Shown piece by piece: positions 35,161 through 47,015 of a stretch of DNA of 64,000 nt. Within the stretch, counting starts at the first letter, position 1, and the number at the start of each line of letters is the position of its first letter. The position numbers and the translations under genes are program-made. This DNA is from Capitulum mitella (taxonomy: Eukaryota > Arthropoda > Thecostraca > Pollicipedomorpha > Pollicipedidae), in contig CP099841.1 in the NCBI GenBank assembly GCA_030062745.1, forward strand, positions 11,164,970 through 11,228,969, given 5' to 3'. Below the pieces are notes generated by a model. The model was not told the DNA's origin. It saw only the letters and a list, made by a program, of their open reading frames with translations, and searched no databases.

Positions 35161-37889
35161 AGAGCGGGTCTCGGGTTCAGGTTGCCAGAACGTGGCATGT
35201 TTTCTTGGCCTGAATGAATGAATCTCGGCAATTACGAATGCACGCCACGTGTCCGGGCAGGTCGTAACTGGGTACTTTCACTGAATGGAAAACTGGCGTG
35301 ATGCGTACCCTTCCACGGGCGGCACGTAGGCTGAAGTGCCTTCGTTAGCGATCATGCTCATGCTTCTACCGTGGAAGCCACGCCTGGAGATCGCCAGCCT
35401 GCAAGCGAGCGGGAGAAACGCTTCCACGCGACGGTTTTTATGATCCTCGCGTGACTTGTTCTTTCAATGCAGCCTCTTCTACAATCCGTTATTTGCAGTC
35501 TGTATCCATCCCAGACACATATTAATTTTCCATCATCGGATGTATGTCAGCCCAATGGAATCACCAAACGATGTGCGACCTAAACATTCATGTTTTACTG
35601 AGAATGCGTCTTTCTCGTGTCGTTTTGCATCTCTGCGATATCGTCTGACAGCTTCTGGCATGCGTGTTTTGTCCGCCTGCCCGTGCTCCACCGTCCGCTC
35701 GTCTACCATCCCCACGCGGCGTTCTCCGGTCTGCAGGCCTCGCTGCCGTCGGCCGTCTGCCACGCACCTCCCGTCCCGCCGCCGCCCGCCCGCTGCGCGA
35801 AGACCTCTGAGCGCTCAGCCGTGCGACGATGTGCCTCTGTCGGGTGGCGCCCCAGTGGGCCGGCCAGACCAGTGGGCCGGCCAGTTTCCCGCGCTGGCGG
35901 CCTGCCCGGGCTGGCTCCGGTCAGCTGTCAAACTGGGCCACGTGGGGTCAGGGGCGGCTCCAGTTGATCATTTCTGGGGATAGTCCACAAGGCGAGGGTG
36001 ATGAGTTCGGTACCGTTAGCTTTTACAGCACACCATAAAAAGCTCTCTGCGACTTGGCGTCTTAAACAACGAATTCTTTATTGCCATTTATTCACTGCCC
36101 GTTTGTTTATTATTATGAAGTATGTCTGTGATTGAACTATAAATCCTTTGCCCCATACCTCGGGCATGTTAAGGATGGACAAACAGGGGAATGTCCCGTT
36201 TGCCATTTAGTGACGTCATGCCTTTCGCTGTGGCTGCGGCTCAAGATGGTGGCGTGGGGCGTCGTGGCTGAGTTGGCCCCGTCTCTGCCAGCTGATGGAT
36301 CATGTGCTTCACGCTCCTGAAGACCGGCGACGCCGCGTCACCGTGTCCAGGCACGGCTCCGTGGTGCTACCCCTCCTCCGTTTTCAACAGTGTGGTTCCG
36401 AAACAAACACGCGTTTGAAGCGTCAGTCATCGAACACAAAAACCTGCGTTTTTTTTGGGGGGGGGGGAAGGGGTGACAACAGGCGCTGCGTCCATGCTCA
36501 CCAGAGCAGGGCTCGTCTCGTTTCTCCCGCGCTGGCGGCGGCGCGCCCGCAGCGTTCCCCGGCGTCGCGGCGGCCCGCTGCCGGCGCCGCGCGCACCGGA
36601 CACGGGGCCGGCGTTTTTGTGTCGAGTCCGGCCGCGGCGGCGGCCGCCGACCGGCCGGCGCGGCGCCGTGGGACCGCCGCACTGATGATAGGCTCTGCGC
36701 TGTCCGACGCCGAGCGCGGGGCCAGTTGTCCGCGCCGCGCTGGCGGCGCCGTCGCGACGCGGCGCGCGTCAGGCCGGCCGGCCGCGCGGGCGCGCCGCCA
36801 CACGACAGCGGCGCCGTCCCCGTTTCGGCGACCGATCGAGGGGAGATATGCGTTGCAAAGGCTGACGCTCCAAAAACGTTCCGGCTCAATGAAGCCGCCG
36901 TCACGACATGCCCGGTTATCACCCTTCACATGTTCGTGATAACATCTCCGGTCCGTCGGCGCCGTTCGGCGCTCGCCTCCATTGTCGTGCCACCCGACGT
37001 ATGGCGGCCGGTGGCCGTTTTTTGTTCCTGGTTTGGCCGCAGCTGGAGCCAGTGGGTCGTGTTCGTCACGTTAAGAGGACGGGGCGAGGTTGGTGGTGGC
37101 TATTTTCAGCGAGACCGTGCTCCAGGACGATGAGATTTAGAATCCTCTTTATTTGCAGTTTGACATCTACGAGCTTTTTGTTTTCCGTGTTTTTTCTTTG
37201 TTTTTCCCCAAGTTTTTTTTGTTTTCCCTGGCAGCGGACCGCAGTCGGTTATGGCGGCTCAGGAGACCGCGACTGCCCACCGTTCCGATGACGTCCACTC
37301 CGTCCGCGGCGTCTCTTCGGGCCAGGGAGGGGCGGGGTGGCGGCAGGGGAGGCCAATCGATCTCGGCCGAGTGTCAGCCTGACAGGGCGATGATGTAGCG
37401 GAAATTGGACTGGCCCCGACTCCCGGCTGGCGGGCGTGGTCGCGTTGTTACCATTCCGGAGCTGGCCGGCGTCCTAGGCGCCGCGGGCTGGTCCCCCGGG
37501 GGCCGCCTGTGTGTGTGGTGGGGGCGTCCAAAGAGCGAGAACCCCAGAGTGGGTCAACGTGCGTGGGGAAGGAAGGCGGACATCGTGCGGAGAGGGTATC
37601 GTGGAAATCAGGCTTGAAAAGCGAACGGTCAGACGTCGTGCGAATGTTGGAATGAAAAAATGGGCACGTAACTGGTCTCATGCTGATCTAACAGAATTCG
37701 AGTGAAAAGCAGAATGCGCATGTTTTCCGTGCGTGGCATAAGCAAATCAGAAGCGTAACCACTCATTTCATGCTTCATTCTTCGACTGCAATATCACATC
37801 ACTGATCATTAGGAGGAAGAGACTGCTTGCTCGAGGAAAAACGGAGTGGCGTTTCCACACCGTTTCTGCGGCGTGGACTCCATGCTTGA

Positions 37890-38290
37890 CGTTTGGTGAC
37901 GTCCCTGTTCGTCGCGCAGACGATCGCGGCCTTTTTACGGGGGGCCGACGAGGCCGGCGCCCCATCAAAGTTTTACAGTGGCAATAGATGGCGCCAGGTG
38001 CGGCGAACAAATGAGCCCGCTCGGGCGCGATCGGGGCGTGTGATTGGAGCGGACAGGGGGACGGAACCGCGTCATTACCGGCGGGCCGGCGCCGCGCGAT
38101 CGGCCTAGACCGCGGCGCCGTCCAACCTCAGTTATCACTTATTTGGCGGTCACAGGCGGCGGTTAGTCGAGAGCAAATACAGGTGTTTGCCGGGCTGGTC
38201 GTATTACACCTCATCCGTCATTCAGCGCCGTGTAATTTGGACGGCGCGTGGTGGCATTAGCGGCGCATCAGCTGATGGCTGCGCCCGGTT
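37890..38290. promoter_or_regulatory. Second GC-rich island in Ddr intron 1
   Basis: CpG-rich sequence carries 'cagttatcacttatttgg', 'caaatacaggtgtttgcc' (E-box CAGGTG next to a forkhead-like TGTTTGC), 'gtgtaatttgg' and 'catcagctgatggc' (E-box CAGCTG). It is non-coding in all frames. Function is inferred from motif clustering only. Confidence 0.3.
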
Positions 38291-39805
38291 CTTGTTAGCT
38301 CAGGCACAAGTGTGACGCTCTGTCGTCCGTCCTCAGGTTTTGTGGCCATTGGCAGTGGATGAATTGGACCATTCTTCGTAGATGGCTGGGAGAGCCCCAT
38401 CACTCATTCACTTCTCCGTCCATTGGCCTAAAACTGCATCAATCCCCGCACAAATTGGATAATGGTACGATGAGCGGTTCTCGTCTACTAATAAGGTTGT
38501 GGACTGTTTGCCAGGCATTTTAAAAAATGTGGGTTGCCTTCTGTTGACGAATTATCTGAGGCTGAAGAAGTGATTTGTCCTTCACGGACAAATTTGAACA
38601 GTTGCGTTGGTGCCTGTTAAGTATGATACAACGTTTCTAACAAGAAAATGGCCAGAATTTCTCATTTCTGACAGGCCGTCACATCTGTGCAGAATTGCTA
38701 CTGAATGACAATCCTAAAGCTGATCAGATCTATCAAGTCCAAGCACGCAGTCCTTCAAAGATGTTATCGAACCCGTCCGGACACAATCGCCCCCCCCCCC
38801 CCAGTCCACCCATTGATTGCGGCATCAATTTCTGCCACAAATTACTCAGGACCTCTGCAAAAGTCCAGCTGGCGTCATTAATAAGCGGCGGTGGTCGGCG
38901 CTGTCAGCGTGTGGTTGAGCGGTCCCCGGCGTTTGGGGTGAACAGGGGAGTTGGATTGCGGTTTGAGTTGGTCGCCGTGACGCCATTAACCAGGCAGAAG
39001 ACCCCAAAAAGCAGGAGAGGCCGACCGGATTGCGCAGTTTCCTTGGATAACACCACGAATGAAAGTGAAGGGACGGGACTTAAAAAAAGACTATTTGTGT
39101 GTTGATATGACCTGGACTTAACAAACACATGATTATTTATGGCGCATTTTAATTGATTGTCCAGTCCATTGCATCTGGATGTCCCACAAACATGTCAATT
39201 TTTTAGAGAACTGGGCTGCCCAGGCAAGAATCCAAGAGCGAGGCGCGAATGCATGCTCCCCGGCACTTTTTCATTAATCGTGTGACTTTTTCCCACTTGA
39301 CAGACAGTATCGGAATAAAGATCAGACCCTTGATCAGTTTTCCGATTTTTTTTTTGGGTCTCCAGAATTTTAAACACTTGTTACGGAGAATTTCATGTCC
39401 GAGCTACTCTGCGTCCTGTCTTCGTCAAACTCTTATCCCGGAAACCATGGATCCGAGTCTCATGCTCCTATTAACTGCGGACTTCACATTTTCGGAGGTG
39501 CTCACGCTTGCGTTGAATTAACAAACATTTGGGTTATTCAATCGCCTTTGGGATGCTGAGACGCCCCAAAGGGAGAGGAAAACAGAGAAGAAGAGGAAGC
39601 CACTCATGAGTGAAGTGTATTTGAATGGTCTGCGATGTGTCGTCATTAAATCACCTGAACGCAAATCAGTTATGTTCCACGCTGAAAGGGAGGACTAAAC
39701 GTTTGGTTTTCGGGGTTTGATTGCAGTGGTCTGAAGAACTCGAGCTTCTCTGGCCGTGTCTAGTCGCTGATTTGGTCGCTGCCAATGACCGCCGTCCTGT
39801 TTCAG

Positions 39806-39911
39806 GGGAGTGCAATGCCGCCCTGGGCATGGAGTCGGGCGCCATCCCGGACTCGGCCATCACGGCCACGTCGTCGTTCGACCCGGTCCGGATCGGCCCG
39901 CAGCACGCAAG
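39806..39911 (+). CDS. Ddr: Ddr exon 2: start of discoidin domain
   Basis: The acceptor 'cctgtttcag' precedes and the donor 'gtgagt' follows. The reading frame gives 'ECNAALGMESGAIPDSAITA' and then 'TSSFDPVRIGPQHAR'. This matches the opening of the discoidin (F5/8 type C) domain of Ddr proteins (C-x-x-x-LGMESG-x-I-x-D-x-x-ITASS). Cys25 should pair with Cys181 in exon 4. The tryptophan that contacts collagen in human DDR2 (W52) is a phenylalanine here, in 'TSSF'. The exon has 106 bases, starts with the last two bases of a codon and ends with two bases of the next. Confidence 0.95.
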
Positions 39912-42439
39912 GTGAGTGCCCGACCGCCTGAGAAGCGCCGAGCGACCCGCAACCAACCTTCCCGATGTCCATCGACTGAGCGAGCCGCGAGCGTTCTAGG
40001 CGCGGAACGTCAGCGATAGGAGGCATGAAGACATGGAGTGTGGAGGTCGGGACGGTGGCGGTGAGAGAGTGTAGAGTTTGAGTGAGGCTAGAGGCCGACG
40101 CTGGGGGCGACGTAGGTCTGCTGGCGTCAGACGCGGCGCAGCGCGGACCTGCAGGCCGGAGCCGGCCCGCACTAGGTCTGCCGGCGGTCCTGTTTTGAAT
40201 TCTGCGGAGCGTCATCTAATGGGCGCCAACTGAGCGCGGCGTCAGCTCCTCAGCGGACCGGGCGGCGTCAGCGCGGCGCCGTCGTGTCGCGGCGCTGACG
40301 GCGCACGCTATCGAGCTCTGGCCGCTGAGTCACGGGCGGAGAGGCTTCCGGCCCGCTGCACGGCCGCGCTGCCGGCAGGCGACGGTACCCGACTGTCCCG
40401 GAGCCGGGGACAGAAGCTGGGCTGTCCTGGTGCCGGAGACAGGAGCTGGCTGTCCTGGAACCGGAGACAGGAGCTGGGCTGTCCTGAAGCCGGAGACAGG
40501 AGCCGGCTGTCCAGGAGCCGGAGAGAGGAGCTGGCCGTTCTGGAGCCGGAGACAGGATCTGGGCTGTCCTGAAACCGGGGCAGGAGCTGGGCTGTCCTTA
40601 AAACAGAAACAGATTTCCAAATCGCCATCGAGGAGACCAGTCGGCCCCGAAGCTCGCACGCAGGGACTGAGCCCGTGGGGCCTGTGGTAGGAGAGGAGTC
40701 TTATCCCACTGGTTTGGTGTTCAGCTGAGATCGCTGCAGACGTTTCAAGGCCGCTCCCAGGACCGTAGTAAGCTCAGGAAGTTCAGAGGATCCGGCGCTT
40801 GGAGAAGGTCAATCATGGTCTGCTGCAACCAGATGGTGTCATGTTTGGCGGCCGAAAAGATTTTGATGCCCAGGCCATGCTGGACGAGCAACTTTCAGAC
40901 CTGCAGCTGCATCAGTGGTTTCCTTTGTTCAGTTGCTCCTTGCAGGTTATGTCACTTTCCGTCCTAATTGCCCACAAGTCGATAAATCGTCATTGCGCAG
41001 CTCCTGTGGCTAAATTTTTGACAGTCCATGAAACTGTAAAATGCATGCGGAGAAAGACAGTAGCACTAATGTCTGCCTCTGAAAGCGGACGTTGGTTAAT
41101 GCGAATTCTAAAAAAGGGCGTTCCAAAACTGGAAACACCGACCTTGCTTGTCCTAAACAAAAAATAGCACTGGAGCCAATGTGCCTGGTTTAAAAAAAGA
41201 AATGGGCCAGATAAAGAGCTGGCTTGTTGCCAGCAAACCTAGGCAGTCGGACAACTTACCGAAGGTGAATTCCTCACCACTGGACCAGACTGACGATGGT
41301 AGCCACTCCTCGTCGTTGCATGCTCGTCGTCGGCCTAACAAAATGACCACGTCATCATGCCGGAAACTTCACTTTTTCAGTAGATGCGAAAACGGCGGTG
41401 TGGTGCAGAGGCAATGTCTTATCGTTTACAAAGCTTGACGTTAACCTTCATGGCACGGTCCGAAACAAATGGTCGATAAATGTCGCTAACCTCACGTTGA
41501 CAGAATTTCGGAGTCCTTTTTTGGACACATCAGCGGTGTGTTTTCGACACTAGTCAGGGTTTCTGCGTCGTGCGCCACGTGCATGAACCCAGCGGTGCGA
41601 CCATCGATGACCTCATTATCCCCCTGCCCGTATCTTGCACGCTCGTGCAGCTCCATCATGCACGCTGACCGCTGCGGTGGCGGCCTTTCCTGCCGGCCCT
41701 GGGACCGTCCTGAGCCAGTGCCGGGTGTCTGGGTGCGGAGCAGCAGTACGGCAGCCGGCCGGCACCTGTCCAGCGCGGTAATTGGACAGGCAACGTCGCA
41801 CTGGCCAGACAGCTTTGCAGCTCCAAAGACGAAAGCATGGCAAAAAAGCGCCATGCAACGTATGTCTTGGCGCGATTGCGGTCGCCCTCGGCCCCCCGCC
41901 TTCTATGGCCTGCTTGCGCTTGAGTCGTTCATCAGCGTTGGAAATGGAAGTTTTCCCCTTCCCTTCGTACCCGTTATTGGATCGGACGAACGGAGATAAC
42001 GAGGAAATTGGCCCAACTGGATAATCGTCGGATCGCTATAACAGAGGTTAACTCTGCGATCGCGTCAAATGTTTAACATGACGTCGTCCAAATGTGTCTT
42101 GGCTAGCGCCAGCAAGTGTTGTAGTTGGACGTGCCAGGATGACCAAATTCGTCCAGTAAGATGTCAGGGATGTAGAACAAAGGCATATGCAGTTTGGCAT
42201 CGCTTGCCCGAAAACGCTCAGTTGTATGAACTTCTTCCTACATCCCCAGCGCCGCAATGCGAGGGCTCCTTTTTCAACCCGGAGGAAGGAGTGTTCCGGG
42301 ATAAAGGAAGAAAGTAGGCAGTGCGTGAAGGAGACATAGAAGGCGAGAAGAATAGAGAGGGAGCAAGGAAGGGAAAGGGGAGAGAGGGAATGAAAGAGAG
42401 AGAGAGAGACCCTCGATGACCGTTTGTTGCTCGTTTCAG
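39912..42439 (+). other. Ddr: Ddr intron 2
   Basis: 2.5 kb. It holds a minisatellite at 40385-40610 and a GA-rich tract at about 42340-42410 close to the acceptor. The 122-codon open frame at 40799-41167 is not recognised. The rest shows nothing identifiable. Confidence 0.7.
40385..40610. repeat. 29-30 bp minisatellite, about eight copies
   Basis: Units of 'gctgtcctggagccggagacaggagctgg'-type sequence repeat about eight times with steps of 28-30 bases and moderate divergence. The array is inside Ddr intron 2, about 0.5 kb after exon 2. Periodic frames through it on both strands are not genes. Confidence 0.95.
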
Positions 42440-42672
42440 GCTGAACGTGGAGCGCGAGGGCGGCGCCTGGTGCCCCGACCGCCACATCAGTAAAGGCATC
42501 CGGGAATACTTGGAGGTGGACCATGGAGCGACCCCACGTCGTCAGCGCCGTCTCCGTCCAGGGACGCTTCGGCAACGGCCGGGGAGTCGAGTTCGCCGAC
42601 CAGTTCACCGTCGAGTACTGGCGGCCCGGCCTCACCGCCTGGCGCACCTACAAACTGTGGAACGGAGAACAG
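42440..42672 (+). CDS. Ddr: Ddr exon 3: core of discoidin domain, with one apparent extra base
   Basis: After the acceptor 'ctcgtttcag' the frame reads 'LNVEREGGAWCPDRHISKGI' and 'REYLEVD', then shifts by one base to 'PHVVSAVSVQGRFGNGRGVE' and 'FADQFTVEYW...LWNGEQ'. Both halves are clearly the Ddr discoidin domain. Without the A at about 42523 the joint reads V-D-L-E-R-P-H-V-V, which is what the family predicts. The exon's phases also work only at 232 bases instead of 233. The equivalents of DDR2 Arg105 and Glu113 (QGR and VEF) are kept; Asp69 is Gly. The donor is 'gtcagg'. The extra base may be an assembly error, a null allele or a real lesion. As the rest of the gene is intact, an error or rare allele is the likeliest explanation. 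Confidence 0.93.
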
Positions 42673-42824
42673 GTCAGGGGCGGAAAGTGTCGGCGCCGTT
42701 TGAATTCGAGCGTGGAACTCGTTATCATTTGGGTCTCGCCCAGGAGGTTGTCACTGTCGTGGACGACTGCGCTGGCGGCTGGGTACCCGCGGCGGCGGGT
42801 GACAATCCGTTTGCTCGCATCTAG
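42673..42824 (+). other. Ddr: Ddr intron 3 (152 bases)
   Basis: The only short intron of the gene. It is bounded by 'cag|gtcagg' and 'gcatctag|gta'. No repeat is visible. Confidence 0.85.
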
Positions 42825-42972
42825 GTACTGGCTGGCAACAAGAACAACTACCTGCCGGTGCGGCGCCAGCTGATGCCTCCCATCTTCGCGACCAAGCTGC
42901 GTCTGCTGCCGTACAGCATCTACGCCCGCATGGTCTGCATGAGGGTGGAGCTTCACGGCTGCAACAAAACAG
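42825..42972 (+). CDS. Ddr: Ddr exon 4: end of discoidin domain
   Basis: The acceptor 'gctcgcatctag' gives an exon in phase 0 that reads 'VLAGNKNNYLPVRRQLMPPI' and then 'FATKLRLLPYSIYARMVCMR' and 'VELHGCNKT'. The MVCMRVELHGC block is the hallmark end of Ddr discoidin domains. Cys173 and Cys181 are eight residues apart, as in vertebrate DDR2 (177 and 185). N182-K-T is a possible glycosylation site. The donor 'gtcagc' follows and the exon ends in phase 1. The preceding intron is only 152 bases, far shorter than the other introns. Confidence 0.94.
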
Positions 42973-45551
42973 GTCAGCTCGTGACGGCCATCTGCCGCAA
43001 CTGATGGATGTCTTGAGGCGCCAGTGATGCAAAGGTGTGCAATGAAGCAAGACATGCATAATGGGACGAAATGAAGGTTTGCTGATTTGACTTGGAGAAC
43101 GATGAGGACCGATCGATAAACACAGATGCCATCCTTGCTGAGTCTTTTGTTGAAATTTCTCCAGTGTGACCGGTTGTTTTTGACAGCTAAAGCCACTGAG
43201 TGACGAACGTGCGGTCTCCTCCAAAAGACCACACGTTATAAATCTTCTTATCAGTGATCTGTTGTAAAAGGTGACATTGTTATGAACAAGAACCCCGGGT
43301 TGATGCGTCTTCGTCGGTCATCACCCTGGTTCCTCTTGCCTGGCGCTGACAGACGTAAACCTTCACACCGGCTGCGGTCCTGCACCGTAGTCCATTCCCT
43401 GTCCTACGTCGTCCGTTATCAGGCGGCCGGGCACAGCGGAGGAAGCGCTCAGCGGCTAAAAAGAACGGCAGACAAAGCTGGCGGTTTCCAAAGACGCAGC
43501 ATGCAAACTCGGCAAAGTCCGGAAACTCGCAAACAGACTCGGAGTCGTCCAAAAACACGGCACGCAAACTCGGTGGTGTGTAAAAACACGGCAGACAAAC
43601 TCGGCGACGTCCAGGGAGTCGGCGCCGACAAACTCGGTGATGTCCGAAGTCGCGGCACGCAGGCGTTTCCGTGCTGACCGGCTCGCTTCGACGATGTGGA
43701 TCGCGGTCTCGGTCCGGGAACCCTGTGCCGTCAGCCTGCCCGATCTGCGCCTGTCAGGCTGCAGATGTCCGCCTGCAGTCTGGACCCGTGTCCAGCGGCA
43801 ATTTGTCTCTTGGCTAACGGGTCACTCTGCGGTTCCCGCATTCCTTTTTGTTCCCCTCGTCACGCTGTGTCGCCCTAATCCCTTCGTCCCATCCTCGCAC
43901 CTCCTTGTGATCCCGATCCTGATCCTGATGTATCAGATGAGCGTCGCCTGTTTGTGTTTCTCGTCTGTTGGCCTGATTTCGCCAGATGGGGAGGTATCTG
44001 TCAGCGAGCTCAGGTCCGCATTAATCCAATCCCTCGTCATGATCTGGTCCTGCACGCGTTCAAGCTGCTCCCATCCTGTTGCCCCAGCCACGCCGCGTGG
44101 TCTGTTCACCACCCGATGGCCCAATGCCTGCCGACGTGATCCCCAGCCATCACCCTAATCCCTGCCTGCCTAATTGCCTAATGCCGTCCGATCTTCGCGG
44201 CCTCAACCGTTGAGGCAGCATGAATCATCCGGCGCCAGCTCTTCCCGCCCTGGGTGCGGGGCGACGCGACTGGCATTTTGAACGGTTGACTGGCGTTTTC
44301 AATGCTCGAGGAACTGTCCGGTGCTAGACAGCTCTGAATAAACAAACTTCATGATTCAGAGAACACAGATGTCTGTCGTTTGCCGCAGACTATGGATGAG
44401 CTGAAACGCGTCGTCAGCTGTTGTTTTTTAATTACCATGGTAGCCTTGATCCATCCGCAAAAATTCCGATGTGCATCTTCGTCCACCACGTGTTCCATGG
44501 TTCATAGTCATGTGCCAGTGCAAGAAATCGTGTGGTATGCACTCGCATTTGGAAGGTGACATGACGTATTCGACTGCGGTCATAACGTGTCTAGCCGCAG
44601 AGCAAGTATCAGTGACGCAGTGAACGATGTTGACGCCTTTATGTTATTAAATCAAGCTATTATGCCAGACGCAATAGAAGAATCAACGCATTACCTCTAT
44701 CGTTTTAAGTCACCCACATTTTTAAGTGTCAGTATTACCATGTGGCTCTGCCCGCTGCGCCGCCTAGGATGCTGTACCCTGCTTATACCGTAGCTTACAA
44801 CATTCATAGGGTTCCGTTATGCGTGTAGGATTCTTAAGAATATGCAATGAGCGCCTTAGATATGTAAATTTCGAACTGACTTTGAAGTTAAACGGCAATA
44901 ACTGTCATTCCATTATCATCTAATGCGGCTCGGAAACATGCAAACTCCTTGCAAACGAAAGCACTGACCGTTCAGCTCACTGCACGACCGGATCGTCTAT
45001 ATTCAGTAGCACGCTCTGCGTTAGAGCATACGGCACCGGAATGCAAACCCACTGGCAACGCTTCTCAACGGCCATAACCTGCCGCTGGCCCACCTCCACA
45101 TCGTTTGATCGTGCAGAATTCGTGCGTCGGTGCGCTGGCTCACCGTAGGCCCCGCGACGGGTTATTTCACCGTATATCACTTCTCCCCACCGACGGGATG
45201 CAGTAGTGATTTTAACGTTTCTCCGACCGCACCGAAATCCGAACTTCACATTGTTCAGGGACGTATCGTGTCATGTCTACGTATCGTAGACAAGAGCGCT
45301 GTATTTAGGTATATAGCATGTAACAAAAGGGGTAGGCGTGCGGCTTGTATTTCGGTATGTAAGAGGCGGTAAGGATTGCATTTTTCGAATGCTCCTGAAC
45401 TTATACCACTTTGGAAAATGCCCGAAATATTGCTACCTCGCAAGGTTTGTTCGCCGAATGCTGAACATTCCTCGGTGGCCCGAGCCTTGTTTTGATTTTC
45501 TGTTCGTCCGTTTCGCCGTGTGGACGCCTGACAGCGCCTCGTGTCCTACAG
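42973..45551 (+). other. Ddr: Ddr intron 4
   Basis: 2.6 kb with a minisatellite at 43465-43665. The second half (about 44570-45480) is AT-leaning with short unrecognised frames. Nothing else is identifiable. Confidence 0.7.
43465..43665. repeat. 31-33 bp minisatellite (aaaacacggcagacaaactcgg)
   Basis: The phrase 'cggcagacaaactcgg' and variants recur about six times at intervals of roughly 30-33 bases. Examples lie near 43468, 43560, 43590 and 43627. The copies alternate in their 'gtcgtccaaa' or 'gacgtcca' filler. Confidence 0.85.
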
Positions 45552-45728
45552 ACGGCCTGCTCTCGTACTCGGCGCCGCAAGGGGAGACCCAGTGGCCGGG
45601 CGTCGAGCTCACGGACCGCACCTACGACGGTCTGCACAACCAGGGCCAGCTGTACGGCGGCACCGGCCAGCTCAACGACGGCACCTACGGCACCGACAAC
45701 TTCCGTCAGGACCACGGCTACGGCAGGG
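45552..45728 (+). CDS. Ddr: Ddr exon 5: start of discoidin-like domain
   Basis: The acceptor 'gtgtcctacag' is followed by DGLLSYSAPQGETQWPGVEL, then 'TDRTYDGLHNQGQLYGGTGQ' and 'LNDGTYGTDNFRQDHGYGR'. This corresponds to the family's DGLVSYxAPxG...L-D-x-x-YDG...G-x-GQLxDG-x-x-G-x-D-x-F segment. In human DDR1 this region includes the calcium-binding part of the discoidin-like domain. The joint to exon 4 creates Asp185. The exon has 177 bases, ends in phase 1 and has donor 'gtgagc'. Confidence 0.94.
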
Positions 45729-46659
45729 GTGAGCTCGCCGTCGACCCGTTCCACCTTGCTGCTGGAGGACGAGAGAGGGGTCCGGGGAAGCCAGTGTGGA
45801 TGTTCGCCGTGCTGGCACTGGGTGGTCGAAAATTAGTGCTGCGTGTGGGCTACTCCTCGCGTTGCTCGTAAGTGTCGCAGCGCGGACTGGTACGTCTCAG
45901 GCCTGACAGCAGGCTGCCTCTGGCGTGTGCTGTTCACTTACACCCGGAGTCGCCCCCCCCCCTTCCCGACAACGCGGCTGTAAGCTCCAGACAGCGAGTG
46001 TCCGGGGAACCGGGCGCCCGTGCAGATCCGCGTAACAAGAGCGGGCTGTTTACGCTGGAGGCAGTGTTGCCGCAACTCCAGTGATATGCGAAAGGAGCGC
46101 CGCTGCACGAGAGAAAACAAACCCGTCACGACGCATGATCGCTGTTTATAAACATTTATTCGTGACGGTTTTTGTTCGATTCGTTCCTGCTTTCCGGGGG
46201 AATGTGCATCGCGCGACTAACTCGTTAATAGTATGCACGCTCAGCAGCCTTCCCCACGTTTCTGTCGCGAACAGCCGCCAAGGCAATCAGCTCCAACGCA
46301 CATGTCGTCCTTTACACCTGCAGCAAACGAGGACGGGGCATCGATTTTCTCACGTGCCGCGTCTCAACCGATACTTTCTCCGTCCATAATCTCCATTACG
46401 GTGCGGCGAGCTCATTGTTGCCGCGTCCAGCGGGCCGTCCGGCCGGGGCTGGCCGCGGCGGCCGCCCCCCGGCCGTGTACCAACACATTAGTCCCGGCAT
46501 GTCATTACTCGCGGCCGGACGGCGCGCGTTCCGGCGCCGCGGCCCGATCGATCACGGCTTACGCCTCTGCATACATCGCCAGAGCATGGCAGCGTGGCAG
46601 TCCGTCGGACCGTAAATTCCCTCGCGCGGCGCGCGAACGCGGCCCACGGTCGGCCCACC

Positions 46660-47015
46660 GGCACAGCGCAGCACGGCCAGGCCTGGCGCTTTGTGAGGAC
46701 AGCATGGCCGTGTCCGGCGCGGTGTGAGGACAGCATAGCCGTGCCCTGCACTGTGTGAGGACAGCATGGTCGGGCCGGCGCTATGTGAGGACACCACGGT
46801 CGGCCCGAGCGCTGTGTGAGGACAGTATGGCCAGGCCGGCGCTGTGTAAGACACCACAGTCGGCCCGAGCGCTGTGTGAGGACAGCATGTTCGGACCGGC
46901 GCTGTGTGGAGACACCACGGCCGTGCCCGGCCATGTAGTGTGAGGACACCACGGTCGGGCTCGCGCTGTGTGAGGACACCACGGTCCGGCCTGGCGCGGC
47001 GTGAGGACAGCACCG
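46660..47015. repeat. 30-31 bp minisatellite (gtgtgaggacagcatggtcgg)
   Basis: About eleven units of 'ctgtgtgaggacagcatggtcgggccggcg' type lie head to tail with 30-32 base steps. Two versions, 'gacagcatgg' and 'gacaccacgg', alternate in part. It lies in Ddr intron 5. The long minus-strand frames here are periodic artefacts. Confidence 0.95.

Larger units (their letters stand above)
34058..39805 (+). other. Ddr: Ddr intron 1
   Basis: About 5.7 kb between the inferred signal-peptide exon and exon 2. GC-rich islands lie at about 34640-35160, 36480-36860 and 37890-38290. A G-run occurs near 36459-36467 and a C-run near 38790-38802. None of the open frames in it has a recognisable domain. The hydrophobic, T-rich frame near 37130-37230 could mimic a signal peptide but has no matching donor phase. 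Confidence 0.65.

Noticed and set aside
37130-37230. Hydrophobic plus-strand frame (MRFRILFICSLTSTSFLFSV) as an alternative Ddr signal peptide
   Set aside because: The hydrophobicity comes from T-runs, and no donor in the phase required by exon 2 follows. The exon at 33991 fits better in every respect.
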